Below are positions 1 to 9,420 of a DNA stretch of 64,000 nt, one piece after another. The stretch is taken from the NCBI GenBank assembly GCA_963789215.1, contig CAWBJY010000015.1, positions 186,001 to 250,000 on the forward strand. The letters run 5' to 3'. This DNA is from Phormidesmis sp963789215. GTDB taxonomy: Bacteria > Cyanobacteriota > Cyanobacteriia > Phormidesmidales > Phormidesmidaceae. The notes below the pieces were generated by a model. That model had not been told where the DNA came from. It was given only the letters and a program-made list of their open reading frames with translations, and did not search any database. The translations under genes and the position numbers were made by a program. Positions within the stretch are counted from its first letter, which is position 1; each line of letters begins with the position of its first letter.

Positions 1-92
1 ATATTTTGACAGAACATACATCTTCTGAGAAAGTGCGTTGCGCTGTCAAGGGGTCTTGTCATGCTTACACAGATATTCTGCGGCAGGTGCCC

Positions 93-1256
93 TTACGCGG
101 GCAGAACCAATGCAATATCCTCAGACTGCTCTATCGTACTCAAATTATGGGTATCCACTGCCCCAGTCGTTAAAAAGCGCAGCGTTTCCTGATACAGACT
201 CTGCCAAAACAAATTGCTCATGCCTTGGCTAGTCTCTGTCGGATCGATCATTGGATGGGGCACCATCGCTGACGAAGGATACTTGTACAGGACGTTTTTT
301 GGATTGTTCAAGTCGGCAAAGAACTGCTCGTTTGCAGCTACATCTGCGGCATCTTCGTTTTCAGTCAGCACAATGAGCGCAGGCGTTTGCCGCAGACGAT
401 TTACAGAGTCGCTCATACGTAGCTCGCTGCCAAAGTAGTCTGCGGCTGTGAGGGCACCTACCGGAAAGCGTAGGTCGGGGTCCCAGCCGGTTTCGCTAAT
501 ATCTAGCGGGCCAGCTAGCTGCACATACTGACGTCTAGCTTCGCCAATTATTCTTAGCAGCGGCGCATAAGCCACTACTTTCTCGATTCTCTCTGGCTGA
601 TCGGCAGCTAACCCCAGCGCAACCGCTCCACCGACAGATAATCCCACGGTATAAATGGGTCCCGGCAGCGACGAAAGCTCGGATAGGCGATGCTGAGCAT
701 CGTTTAGGTAGGCAGTATGGCTAGACTCAAAGTAGCGATCAAACTCGGGCTGTTGAGGGTGCGCGATCGCCTTTGCCACCGCATTCATTTCAGGAGCTAC
801 CTGAAATAATCGGCCCAGCAACGCGGCCTGTTGCCCAGGCGCGACCGAGCCGACATCTGTTTTTTGCAGCATCGCTGACATCAGTACCGGATCTTTTTGC
901 ACCTTCTCCATAAGGGGCCGCACGTACTGCGATCGCAAATCTATCTGAGGCCAGTTCTTCGCCGGATTGAGCTTGTCATGTCCGGCCAGCGGCGCCTGAT
1001 AGAAATTAAAGCCATTGTTATATAAGTAGTCTGCCAGCCGCCACATTTGATGAGGGCGATCGCTAAAGCCGTGAAAAATCAGCACCGTACCGCAAATTGG
1101 TGCGCCTGCTGGATGAAATCGGTAGTAAGGATAAGCGCCCGGCCTTTGATCTGGGTGCGATCGCACGTTCGCAACATGCCGTTCAATCTTCTCAATCGCC
1201 TCATTCAAAGACTCAGCAGTTGGCTTTACCCTCGCATCTGTCACTGGCTCACCCAA
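93..1256 (-). CDS. alpha/beta-fold hydrolase (esterase/lipase type)
   Basis: A 387-residue cytosolic serine hydrolase. The oxyanion-region motif LIFHGFSDRP near residue 58 and the nucleophile elbow GLSVGGAVAL near residue 205 (G-x-S-x-G) are clear. A late acidic segment and HP dipeptide near residue 335 could supply the Asp and His of the triad. No signal peptide or membrane segment is seen. The frame opens at TTG (1254-1256); a GTG a few codons inside is an alternative, and no ATG exists upstream before a stop. The substrate cannot be told from sequence. It is divergent from the nitrilase-family gene that follows. Confidence 0.85.
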   Translation of the reverse strand: MGEPVTDARVKPTAESLNEAIEKIERHVANVRSHPDQRPGAYPYYRFHPAGAPICGTVLIFHGFSDRPHQMWRLADYLYNNGFNFYQAPLAGHDKLNPAKNWPQIDLRSQYVRPLMEKVQKDPVLMSAMLQKTDVGSVAPGQQAALLGRLFQVAPEMNAVAKAIAHPQQPEFDRYFESSHTAYLNDAQHRLSELSSLPGPIYTVGLSVGGAVALGLAADQPERIEKVVAYAPLLRIIGEARRQYVQLAGPLDISETGWDPDLRFPVGALTAADYFGSELRMSDSVNRLRQTPALIVLTENEDAADVAANEQFFADLNNPKNVLYKYPSSAMVPHPMIDPTETSQGMSNLFWQSLYQETLRFLTTGAVDTHNLSTIEQSEDIALVLPA

Positions 1257-1347
1257 ATTACAACGTCCCTATTATGAGCATTTTCGCTTAAGTCACAGCC
1301 GAAGTCACCTACAATTAAACTTGTTCTACTCCAGCCCCAAAAGACTT

Positions 1348-2160
1348 ATGAAGCCTTATTTAGCGGCTGCTTTGCAGATGACCAGCGTGCCCAACCTGGA
1401 TCAAAACTTGGCTCAAGCAGAAGAACTAATAGACCTAGCCGCCAGACGGGGGGTAGAACTCATTACCCTGCCCGAAAACTTTTCCTTTTTAGGCGACGAA
1501 AAAGCCAAATTCGATCGCGCTGAAGAAATTTGTCAGGCTAGCCAAAAGTTCATCAGAACAATGGCTCAGCGCTATCGCGTAACGCTACTCGGCGGTGGCT
1601 ATCCGGTGCCCTCGCCCGATGGCCGCACCTACAATACGGCGCTCATGGTCGATGCCAATGGCGAAGAGCTGCTGCGCTACGAAAAGGTTCACCTGTTCGA
1701 TGTTGATTTGCCTGACGGCAACACCTATCGAGAATCTGCCTCGGTCACCTCCGGCAGCGTCATGCCCAAAGTATGGAAATCCGATCGGCTAGGCAGCATC
1801 GGCATCTCCGTCTGCTACGACGTTCGCTTTCCAGAGCTCTACCGCCAGCTTTCCAAAAGCGGCGCAGAAGTGATGATCGTTCCCGCTGCCTTTACGGCCT
1901 TTACCGGAAAAGATCACTGGCAGGTACTGCTCCAGGCTCGAGCCATCGAGAACACTTGCTATATTATCGCCCCAGCTCAAACCGGCTTTCACAACGCTCG
2001 CCGACAGTCGCACGGCCACGCCATGATTGTGGATCCTTGGGGGATTGCGCTAGCAGATGCTGGCGACGATGTGGGCATGGCAATCGCCGAAATTAAACCC
2101 TCACGGCTAGAGCAAGTGCGCCGACAGATGCCTTCGTTACAGCATCGAGTATTTGGGTAA
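1348..2160 (+). CDS. carbon-nitrogen hydrolase, Nit1/Nit2 (omega-amidase / deaminated glutathione amidase) type
   Basis: A 270-residue cytosolic amidase of the nitrilase superfamily. The Glu-Lys-Cys triad is readable: Glu in LPENFSFL, Lys in YEKVHLFDVDLP and Cys in SVCYDVRFPELYR. The DVDLP and RFPELYRQL signatures are those of the Nit1/Nit2 branch, which repairs deaminated glutathione or hydrolyses omega-amides, rather than true nitrilases. The frame is open from a TTG at 1321, but ATG at 1348 gives the usual family N-terminus (MKPYLAAALQMTS). It stands alone between a divergent hydrolase and an antiporter. Confidence 0.9.
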   Translation: MKPYLAAALQMTSVPNLDQNLAQAEELIDLAARRGVELITLPENFSFLGDEKAKFDRAEEICQASQKFIRTMAQRYRVTLLGGGYPVPSPDGRTYNTALMVDANGEELLRYEKVHLFDVDLPDGNTYRESASVTSGSVMPKVWKSDRLGSIGISVCYDVRFPELYRQLSKSGAEVMIVPAAFTAFTGKDHWQVLLQARAIENTCYIIAPAQTGFHNARRQSHGHAMIVDPWGIALADAGDDVGMAIAEIKPSRLEQVRRQMPSLQHRVFG

Positions 2161-2309
2161 TACCCATTTAATGTTTAAGGCGTTCAACATAGACAATTCT
2201 CGTTATGAGAGACTGCGCCAGCCTAAATAAGCTCAAATGGCGACTAATTAAACAGACTTAAACTCAGTCACTCCTGTAAATTAGACAACGATGAATCGCT
2301 GAAAACAGC

Positions 2310-3878
2310 ATGATTGAATCGGCACGGCTCGGCTTAATAGCAGACAGCTTCACAACAGACATAGATCATTTAGACGGCGTAAATAGCATGATCAACGGCC
2401 TTATTTCTCAAAGTCTTTCTTCTTTAGGTAACACTTGGAATATCCCAAACTTTGCCTGGAACGTACATGCTACAGCCATGCCCTTGCTAGCTGAAGTTGA
2501 CGAAGCGGAAATCGGGCCTCTAGTCATTACAGGCGTTTTACTGAGCCTGATTACCGTGTTCGTTGCGGCTAAGGTTGGCGGCGAAATTTGCGCCCGGCTT
2601 AACCTACCTTCTGTACTGGGTGAATTAGTAGGAGGCGTCGTTGTTGGCGTATCAGCACTTAATCTCATTGTCTTTCCAGAGGGCGGCGAAATGCCCACCT
2701 CGGCCCTGATGAGCCTCATTCAAATGACGGCGCATCTCAATCCAGAAAGTATTGCAGCGGTCTTTAGCAGCGAAAGCGAAGCGCTTAATGTACTAGCCGA
2801 GTTAGGCGTTATTATTCTGCTGTTCGAAATTGGCCTAGAGTCAGATCTTAAAGAACTTATTCGGGTTGGCCCACAGGCTGCAGTTGTCGCCATCATCGGT
2901 GTTGTCGTCCCCTTTGTAGCAGGTACAGGTGGCCTAGTCTTACTCTTTGGCATCGACACGATTCCTGCTGTCTTTGCAGGGGCCGCGCTGACTGCAACTA
3001 GCATCGGCATCACCGCTAAAGTCTTGGCCGAAATGCAGCAGCTCACCTCCAAAGAAGGACAGATTATTATTGGCGCAGCCGTTCTCGACGACGTACTCGG
3101 CATCATCGTGCTAGCAGTCGTCGCTAGCCTAGCGAAAACTGGCGAAATCGAAATTACCAACGTCATCGTTCTTGTACTAGGCGCAGCAGCTTTTCTCGTC
3201 GGCTCCATTTTCATTGGTCGGCTGCTTAGCCCGCTGTTTGTCATCTTAGTCGACCAGCTTCAGACCCGAGGCCAGCTCATTATCACCTCGTTAGTCTTTG
3301 CATTCACCCTGTCCTATATTGCAGCTGCTATTCAGCTAGAAACCATTCTAGGCGCCTTCGCTGCGGGATTGATTCTAGCCGAAACGTCTAAACGTCGCGA
3401 GCTAGAAGAGCAGATTACGCCGATTGCCGACATGCTAGTGCCCGTCTTCTTCGTCACAGTTGGCGCTCGCACCGATATCAGCGTGCTCAACCCGCTAGAG
3501 CCAGCTAACCGAGAAGGTCTGATCATTGCCTCCTTTCTCGTAATCGTCGCTATTATCGGTAAAACCATCACTGGCTTTGCTGTCTTTGGTCAGCCTGGCA
3601 TCAACCGGCTTGCCGTAGGTTTTGGCATGATTCCTAGAGGAGAAGTTGGTCTAGTGTTTGCGGGCGTTGGCGCGGCTAGCGGCGTCCTTTCAGAATCGTT
3701 AGACGCGGCAATTATCGTCATGGTTATTGTCACTACCTTTATTGCGCCACCGCTACTAAGACTGGTCTTCGAAAGCGATGATGCTTCAGGAGGTACACTC
3801 GATAGCGCTTCGGAACCGGCGATCGCTATTGAGGACGTTGAGGGTAACTTGACAACAGCAAAGCCAAACGAAGCATAG
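2310..3878 (+). CDS. Na+(K+)/H+ antiporter, CPA2 family
   Basis: A 522-residue inner-membrane cation/proton exchanger. About 12 hydrophobic segments run from residue 70 to 490, preceded by a roughly 65-residue soluble N-terminus. The family hallmark is the paired aspartates in GAAVLDDVLGIIVLAVV (near residue 265), which in NapA-type proteins bind the ion and make transport electrogenic. The motifs LGELVGGVVVG and FEIGLESDLKEL also fit CPA2. The C-terminal tail is short and acidic, with no TrkA-N domain, so it is NapA-like rather than KefB-like. The start is ATG at 2310; internal Met codons at about residues 27 and 57 are alternatives because the N-terminal extension is unusual. Ion specificity is unknown. 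Confidence 0.88.
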   Translation: MIESARLGLIADSFTTDIDHLDGVNSMINGLISQSLSSLGNTWNIPNFAWNVHATAMPLLAEVDEAEIGPLVITGVLLSLITVFVAAKVGGEICARLNLPSVLGELVGGVVVGVSALNLIVFPEGGEMPTSALMSLIQMTAHLNPESIAAVFSSESEALNVLAELGVIILLFEIGLESDLKELIRVGPQAAVVAIIGVVVPFVAGTGGLVLLFGIDTIPAVFAGAALTATSIGITAKVLAEMQQLTSKEGQIIIGAAVLDDVLGIIVLAVVASLAKTGEIEITNVIVLVLGAAAFLVGSIFIGRLLSPLFVILVDQLQTRGQLIITSLVFAFTLSYIAAAIQLETILGAFAAGLILAETSKRRELEEQITPIADMLVPVFFVTVGARTDISVLNPLEPANREGLIIASFLVIVAIIGKTITGFAVFGQPGINRLAVGFGMIPRGEVGLVFAGVGAASGVLSESLDAAIIVMVIVTTFIAPPLLRLVFESDDASGGTLDSASEPAIAIEDVEGNLTTAKPNEA

Positions 3879-3920
3879 GCCAACGAGCATCTTAGAAGAA
3901 GAGAGATAATATACAAAGAG

Positions 3921-3942
3921 CCATACGTATAAATACGTATGG
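3921..3942. repeat. 22-bp perfect palindrome
   Basis: Arms CCATACGTAT and ATACGTATGG are exact reverse complements separated by AA. It lies 43 bp after the antiporter stop. It is not followed by a T-run, so it may be a protein-binding site or an RNA hairpin rather than a terminator. Confidence 0.7.
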
Positions 3943-4019
3943 CCAAACAGCATTTGAGTTTGAAGAACGGAAGTCAAACAATCGCTAATTATCCGTAAAT
4001 AGCTGCAGACAGGCTGTAG

Positions 4020-4055
4020 AAGAGATCTCCCTCTTAGCAAAGGTGGATCTCTTTT
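4020..4055 (+). terminator. putative terminator after antiporter gene
   Basis: The stem AAGAGATC / GATCTCTT is a perfect 8 bp with partial continuation inward, followed by TT on the plus strand. It is the first strong hairpin downstream of the antiporter. The T-run is short, so confidence is moderate. Confidence 0.5.
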
Positions 4056-4310
4056 CGCTTAGGTAGCTTAGCCCTGTCGGGAATACGCTGAGATAGTGTA
4101 CAAACATCCGAACAGAACTCCAGATAAACATCTGTCCACAGGCGCTAGCCATCGCGAATTGAGAGCTAGAGAATGTGTAGGGTTGGTCAAATACGCTGCT
4201 CGAACGTAGGATTTATCACTTAAAAAGCAAAATAAAGCTGGTAAAGTTTCCAAATCCGACTAAACTCTAGACAACATATATTCCGCTTTATAGCTTAAGC
4301 ATTTTTACCT

Positions 4311-5186
4311 ATGAGCATTCCTCCTCGTTCTACCTCTCTAAACTCCAGTTCAAAGATTGGCGTTTTCGACAGTGGCGTAGGAGGTCTTACAGTACTCAAA
4401 GAAATCGCTCAGAAGCTGCCTCAAGAGTCTGTCATTTACTTTGGGGATACTGCTCGCGTTCCTTATGGCAATCGTTCCAAAAAGGAGATTTTACGATTTG
4501 TCCGCGAAATTATCACTTGGATGATTGAGCTGGACGTCAAAATGATCCTCATGGCCTGCAATACTAGCTCTGCTCTAGTGCTAGAAGAAGTTCGATCAGA
4601 ATTTCCGATTCCTATATTAGGTATCATCTTGCCCGGCGCTCGAGCAGCCGTTAGAAGTGGAAACAATATTGGCGTCATTTCAACGCAGGCCACTGCTGAT
4701 AGCAATGCTTACAAGCAGGCCGTGCATGAAATTAATCCGGCGATCAAAGTTTGGCAGCAAGGCTGTCCAGATTTTGTTCCGCTAATCGAGAGCGATCGCA
4801 TCTATGATCCTTACACGCTAGCGGTAGCCAAAAGATACATTGAGCCACTCATTACTAACGGCATCGATACGCTAGTTTACGGTTGTACGCACTATCCGCA
4901 CTTAGCGCCCGTATTTAAACAAATTCTCCCTAGCTCCATTACGTTAGTCAACCCTGCCATCCATCTAACAACAGCAGCTCAGCAGGAGCTAGAAATACTA
5001 GGTCTTAGCCGACCCAAAACATCGACGATGCCAGGTAAAACAGAGTTCTACGTTAGCGGCAATCCCGAGCATTTCGCGCAGGTTTCTAAGCAGTGGCTAG
5101 GCTATCAGCCCCAGGTTTCACAAGTATCGGTTGAAGTTTTAGAATCTATTCACGCGGCATCTTCGCAAGCAGTTAGCGAACGCTAG
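4311..5186 (+). CDS. murI: glutamate racemase
   Basis: A 291-residue cofactor-independent racemase that converts L- to D-glutamate for peptidoglycan. It begins the conserved fold with GVFDSGVGGLTVL. The two catalytic cysteines are present in MACNTSSAL and YGCTHYPHL. PYGNRSKKEI is the usual active-site loop. The length is normal, and an N-terminal tail of about 15 residues precedes the fold. A strong terminator follows at 5233-5269. The solanesyl diphosphate synthase gene lies further downstream on the same strand; this order is familiar from other cyanobacteria, but here about 1.2 kb separates the two, so they are probably transcribed independently. Confidence 0.95.
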   Translation: MSIPPRSTSLNSSSKIGVFDSGVGGLTVLKEIAQKLPQESVIYFGDTARVPYGNRSKKEILRFVREIITWMIELDVKMILMACNTSSALVLEEVRSEFPIPILGIILPGARAAVRSGNNIGVISTQATADSNAYKQAVHEINPAIKVWQQGCPDFVPLIESDRIYDPYTLAVAKRYIEPLITNGIDTLVYGCTHYPHLAPVFKQILPSSITLVNPAIHLTTAAQQELEILGLSRPKTSTMPGKTEFYVSGNPEHFAQVSKQWLGYQPQVSQVSVEVLESIHAASSQAVSER

Positions 5187-5232
5187 ATCTAGTAGCCCCA
5201 TCAAAACAAACTATTACTAAGCGCGGCTAAGC

Positions 5233-5269
5233 AAAATAGCTAGCTCCAATCTAAGAGGCTAGCTATTTT
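5233..5269 (+). terminator. rho-independent terminator of murI
   Basis: A perfect 12-bp stem (AAAATAGCTAGC / GCTAGCTATTTT) with a 13-nt loop ends in TTTT and lies about 45 bp after the murI stop. Confidence 0.85.
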
Positions 5270-6384
5270 AATTCATGGAGCCGAGGTAGTCGCTACGCTG
5301 AGCTATTGACAATTTACCTCTTAGAAATCGGTGGGTCTCATACTCATCCATAAAAAGAAAAGGTAGACCACGAACAGGTAACCCGCAGCAGACAAGATGA
5401 TAGTGACAAGCGGAGCGAAGGTAGTAGGATTTGGCATGGTAATAGAAGAAGAAAGGTATGCCACCAAAAGGGTGCTTGAGAAGAGCCTGAAATAGTGCTA
5501 GATAGAGCTGATAGCCAATGCTTGATTCGCAATCGTTGGTTCGCCGCAGCGGCAAAGAGCAGCCTCTTTACAACCATCGAAACATCTACAGTCGTTGACT
5601 TCTATAAAGCGATCGCCCGCATCTTCAATAGAATAAAGACGCTCAGCAACATAAAGCCTATAAAAGGTTCGCTCGCCTCAAAGAGAAGCAGAGTAAACAT
5701 CAATCGGCTGTCCGCAAGGCTAAATGGTTTCTAAAAGTTGAAACCGCACAGCACTTATGCGACACTAGTTCAGCGAAATTTTCCTGATGTAGAAGCTACT
5801 GGCAAGAGCCTAAACAGATGCACGGCCGTTGGTAAAAACTAACGGTAAGTACCCTTTGGCCTATAAAAAAGTTTTTAGGACGTTCTATCTACCTAAAACA
5901 GCGTCAAATGACTCATGTTGGACGGTAGTAGCCTACATAGAGAGCAGCTTGAGGAAATAATATCTCAAGCTACCTCTTCACAGAATTATTCTCAGCACAG
6001 CAATATCCGATGGGCGATATCACTGGCGGAATTATCAATAATTCACGCGGTAGCAGTCAAAAACCAGTAGTTGAGCTGCCAGCAGCCTAAAAAGACAGCG
6101 GACGAGCAGGTATTAGTTAAAACTAACTCAGGAACCCTTGTTGATGCTTAAATCCTATCATAAAGATTATTTATCTGACAAGCAATTGTTAAAAGTATGT
6201 TATGGAAGCATATCTTTTGCGTAAATCCGGCTATTGGGATTGCCGACTGCCTGCTAAATAGGCGGCTAGAGCTATCGTCAGCGGCATTCCTCTCTCAACC
6301 TACTTCCTTTCTGATCGCAATAGCTTAGAATAAAGAAAGACAGCTTAAAATTTCGTAACTTAATTCGCCTGAGTCGCGTTTTCC
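5270..6384. other. 1.1-kb region without a recognisable gene
   Basis: Short frames exist on both strands (about 60-95 codons, for example around 5268-5577 minus and 5495-5734 plus). None has a ribosome-binding site, family motif or convincing residue composition. No transposase remnants, inverted-repeat ends, tRNA or CRISPR were found. The stretch just before 6385 presumably carries the sds promoter. It may be decayed sequence or hold an unrecognised RNA. Confidence 0.5.
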
Positions 6385-7356
6385 ATGACCTCAGCAACCT
6401 CCCTTTTCTCACCTGTCGAAGCTGATTTAGCCCTTCTGACAGACAATCTAAAAAATCTTGTCGGCGCTCGCCATAAAATTCTTTATGCGGCGGCAGAGCA
6501 CCTATTTGGAGCTGGCGGCAAACGTATTAGACCTGCGATAGTGCTTCTACTCGCGCGGGCAGTTACGCCCGAGAAGGAACTTACAGCTCGCCACCGTCGT
6601 TTAGCTGAGATCACAGAAATGATCCATACGGCTAGCTTGGTGCATGACGATGTTGTAGATGAGTCTGCTACTCGACGAGGCGTACCCACCGTACACAGTC
6701 AATTTGGGAATAAGGTCGCCATTTTAGCGGGCGATTTTCTTTTTGCGCAGTCGTCTTGGTACTTAGCCAATCTCGATAATCTAGACGTTGTGAAGCTGCT
6801 CTCTCGCGTCATTATGGATTTAGCTGAGGGCGAAATTCGGCAGGGACTTAAGCAGTTTGATACGTCACTATCGTTAGAAGCTTATCTAGACAAAAGCTAC
6901 TACAAAACGGCAACACTGATTGCTAATAGCTCAAAAGCCGTTGGTGTGCTCAGCGATTTGCCAGAAGATGAAGCCGAAAATTTATATCAGTTTGGTCGTC
7001 ATCTAGGACTGGCTTACCAAATTGTTGACGACATCTTAGACTTTACTGGCTCCGACGAAGTGCTGGGGAAGCCAGCCGCTTCCGACTTACGCAGCGGCAA
7101 TCTAACGGCACCGGTACTCTATGCCATGCAAGAAGTACCCTACTTAAAAACGCTCATAGAACGTGAGTTTTCTCAGCCTGAAGACGTTGAGCAAGCCATA
7201 GACTTAGTTCATAACAGCAGCGGACTAAGTCAGTCTATGGATTTAGCCAATCACCACGGACAGCAGGCAATTAGCTGCTTAAGTAAGCTGCCCCCTTCGG
7301 CATCGCGTCAGGCATTAGAAGATATCTCAGAATACGTGTTGCGCAGACTCAAATGA
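6385..7356 (+). CDS. sds: solanesyl diphosphate synthase (trans-polyprenyl synthase)
   Basis: A 323-residue trans-prenyltransferase that extends farnesyl or geranylgeranyl diphosphate with IPP to make the C45 side chain of plastoquinone-9. The first aspartate-rich motif HDDVVDE, the second motif DDILDF and the substrate-binding GGKRIRP segment are intact. The length and the C-terminal YVLRRLK match cyanobacterial solanesyl diphosphate synthases rather than the shorter-chain CrtE. Chain length is inferred from overall resemblance, not tested residues. A CYTH-domain gene follows 54 bp downstream on the same strand. Confidence 0.9.
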   Translation: MTSATSLFSPVEADLALLTDNLKNLVGARHKILYAAAEHLFGAGGKRIRPAIVLLLARAVTPEKELTARHRRLAEITEMIHTASLVHDDVVDESATRRGVPTVHSQFGNKVAILAGDFLFAQSSWYLANLDNLDVVKLLSRVIMDLAEGEIRQGLKQFDTSLSLEAYLDKSYYKTATLIANSSKAVGVLSDLPEDEAENLYQFGRHLGLAYQIVDDILDFTGSDEVLGKPAASDLRSGNLTAPVLYAMQEVPYLKTLIEREFSQPEDVEQAIDLVHNSSGLSQSMDLANHHGQQAISCLSKLPPSASRQALEDISEYVLRRLK

Positions 7357-7410
7357 CCCTCCCTCGAATCGAACTGCTGCCCTGCTGACACCCTTGATTA
7401 CATCTGGCCT

Positions 7411-7896
7411 ATGGCGAAAGAAATAGAGCGCAAATTTTTGGTTAAAAACGATAGCTGGCGAGCAGAGGCTAAGGGCTTGCCTTACAGTCAAGGCTATATT
7501 CCAACGGCTCAGCTAGGTCAAACAGTTCGAGTTCGACTCGCTGGAGACAAGGGCTATCTCACTTTAAAGGGGCCGACAGAAGGTATCACCCGCAGCGAAT
7601 TTGAGTATGTTATTCCAGTTGCGGATGCCAAAGAGATGCTAGAGACGATGTGCGATCGCCCCCTAATCGAAAAGATTCGCTACCGCCTAGTAGCTAACCA
7701 TTTGCTCTGGGAAATTGATGAATTCAGCGGCGAAAATGCTGGACTTATTATCGCTGAAGTAGAGTTAGAAACCGAAGACCAGGCTATCCAAAAGCCCCAC
7801 TGGCTAGGGCAAGAAGTCTCAGGCGACCCCCGCTACTACAACGCCAACCTCAGCCGTCACCCCTACGCAACTTGGTCAGCACCAGCCGAAGCCTAG
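7411..7896 (+). CDS. CYTH-domain triphosphatase-like protein
   Basis: A 161-residue single-domain CYTH protein (triphosphate tunnel metalloenzyme family). The N-terminal EIERKFLV signature, which places acidic and basic residues in the tunnel, is followed by alternating charged beta strands: RVRLAGDKGYLTLKG, KIRYRLV, WEIDEFSGENAGLIIAEVELE. Bacterial members hydrolyse inorganic or organic triphosphates; adenylate cyclase activity is less likely without further evidence. The length is normal for the stand-alone type. It may be cotranscribed with sds. It converges with leuD, leaving 38 bp between stops. Confidence 0.88.
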   Translation: MAKEIERKFLVKNDSWRAEAKGLPYSQGYIPTAQLGQTVRVRLAGDKGYLTLKGPTEGITRSEFEYVIPVADAKEMLETMCDRPLIEKIRYRLVANHLLWEIDEFSGENAGLIIAEVELETEDQAIQKPHWLGQEVSGDPRYYNANLSRHPYATWSAPAEA

Positions 7897-7934
7897 CTAA
7901 ACCTAGGTCAAACCAAAAAATACGGTAGCTAACC

Positions 7935-8537
7935 CTAACTAGATGCCCAACCGACATAAGGCAACCGCTCAACCGTTTTTTTAATCGCGTCAGCCTGAGA
8001 AACTAGCTGCCCACAGGCATCCCAAGTGCCTGACAAAAACATCTGTCTTGGCCCTTCGCCCATAGTCAAAGCAATTGTCAAATCGCCTGCTATCGCCGTC
8101 ATCTTCTCTAGATCAACAGATACAGTCACAGCCGGATCGGCTTCAATCGCATTCTGCAACGCCACCACACTCGCGCTATCTGCAATCAGACAAGGCACTC
8201 CCATCGCCACGCAGTTGCCAAAGAAAATCTCAGCAAAACTCTCTCCCACCAAAGCCTCTACGCCCCAGCGAGCGATCGCCTGAGGGGCATGTTCGCGCGA
8301 AGACCCACAGCCGAAGTTGCGATTTACCACCAGCACCTTTGCCGCTCGAAAACGCGCCTGGTTAAACGGATGATCGGCTAACTGAGCGCGGTCATCAGCA
8401 AACACCTGATCGCCTAACCCGTCGAATGTCACCGCCCGCAAAAACCGGGCCGGAATAATCCGATCGGTGTCAATATCATTTCCCACCAAAGGAATGCCCG
8501 GTCCAGCAATTTTGCGAACTTCAGAAGACTTGCTCAT
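7935..8537 (-). CDS. leuD: 3-isopropylmalate dehydratase small subunit
   Basis: A 200-residue swivelling subunit of isopropylmalate isomerase, which moves the hydroxyl group in leucine synthesis together with LeuC. The motif NDIDTDRIIPARFL and the loop NRNFGCGSSREHAPQAI are diagnostic. No leuC lies in the window, which is usual in cyanobacteria, where leucine genes are scattered. The ATG start at 8535-8537 gives the normal N-terminus. It is followed on the same strand (transcriptionally upstream) by cobS, with 70 bp between. Confidence 0.95.
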   Translation of the reverse strand: MSKSSEVRKIAGPGIPLVGNDIDTDRIIPARFLRAVTFDGLGDQVFADDRAQLADHPFNQARFRAAKVLVVNRNFGCGSSREHAPQAIARWGVEALVGESFAEIFFGNCVAMGVPCLIADSASVVALQNAIEADPAVTVSVDLEKMTAIAGDLTIALTMGEGPRQMFLSGTWDACGQLVSQADAIKKTVERLPYVGWASS

Positions 8538-8607
8538 AGTTTTTCGCCAGCCTCAGCCGCGCATACAGTTGTCCGTCATCCTACCGCGATTAGCCGTCGC
8601 TCGCAGC

Positions 8608-9420
8608 TCAACCTCCGATGGTCAAAACGCACAGCAAAAACGCCTCTGTCCACTCCACCACAGCTCCATAAGTATCGCCCGTATGGCCCCCTAGCTTGCG
8701 GTTGAAATAGGCTCCCATTATTAGTGACAAAGCGATTCCGCCCACCACCGAGCGGCCCATCCAAGGCCAAGTCACCCAGCCCAAACTGCTCAGCCCGAGG
8801 CTAATTCCAACCAAGCCAACTAACCCTGGCAGCACAGACCAAACCGAAGGCAAAGCGACCTGATGAAACGCGCCTTTACCGTCTGGCTTTAGGTACGGAT
8901 AACGGGCGATCGCCCACTGCTGTCCCCATCGACCCCAAACCGTCATTGCTATCAGCGCCAACCCACGATTATCGGTCAGTGCGCTCAAGGCACTGACCTT
9001 AATTAGCAGCAGCGCGATCGCCGCCATTCCACCAAAAGCGCCCATTCGACTATCTGCCATCGCCGCCAACCGCCGACTCACCCCAGCCTCATCCCAGACA
9101 GGCACTGCCAACCCATCTGCCGTATCCATTACGCCGTCTAAATGCAACCCCCCCGTTATCAATATCTCTAGCGACACCACCAGCACACTCACTAACAGCA
9201 ACGGCATCCCCATTTGCCCCATTGTCCAATCGGCTAGCGCTAGCAATCCACCAATCAATAAACCAACAAACAGCACCCAGCGAGCAGCCCAGCGAAACTC
9301 TATGGGCCAACCCAACGGCAGGGGCAAACAGGTATAAAACGTCAGTGAACCATTCCAATTCGCCCAACTGGACTTAAGCAACTGCTCTCCCCGTTCCCAC
9401 GCAGTTAATATAAAATCCAT
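8608..9420 (-). CDS. cobS: adenosylcobinamide-GDP ribazoletransferase (cobalamin synthase)
   Basis: A 270-residue integral-membrane enzyme that joins adenosylcobinamide-GDP to alpha-ribazole in the last steps of B12 (pseudo-B12 in many cyanobacteria) assembly. Characteristic features are TFYTCLPLP near the N-terminus, the catalytic-face motif GGLHLDGVMDTADGL (near residue 92), DSRMGAFG, and several hydrophobic spans. The C-terminal GGHTGDTYGA motif is intact. No cobalamin riboswitch was recognised upstream. It may be transcribed together with leuD. Confidence 0.94.
   Translation of the reverse strand: MDFILTAWERGEQLLKSSWANWNGSLTFYTCLPLPLGWPIEFRWAARWVLFVGLLIGGLLALADWTMGQMGMPLLLVSVLVVSLEILITGGLHLDGVMDTADGLAVPVWDEAGVSRRLAAMADSRMGAFGGMAAIALLLIKVSALSALTDNRGLALIAMTVWGRWGQQWAIARYPYLKPDGKGAFHQVALPSVWSVLPGLVGLVGISLGLSSLGWVTWPWMGRSVVGGIALSLIMGAYFNRKLGGHTGDTYGAVVEWTEAFLLCVLTIGG

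Larger units (their letters stand above)
3879..4310. other. intergenic region with palindrome and terminator
   Basis: No convincing gene is present. It holds a 22-bp palindrome at 3921-3942 (two perfect 10-bp arms, 2-bp centre) and a hairpin at 4020-4053 followed by TT. The remainder is presumed murI promoter region, with no recognisable -35/-10 pair. Confidence 0.6.

Noticed and set aside
38..232. 64-residue plus-strand frame at the window start
   Set aside because: It lies antisense to the C-terminal part of the alpha/beta hydrolase and has no family features.
5268..5577. Possible transposase or pseudogene remnants between murI and sds
   Set aside because: The short minus-strand frames show no DDE-type or other transposase motif, and no terminal inverted repeats were found.
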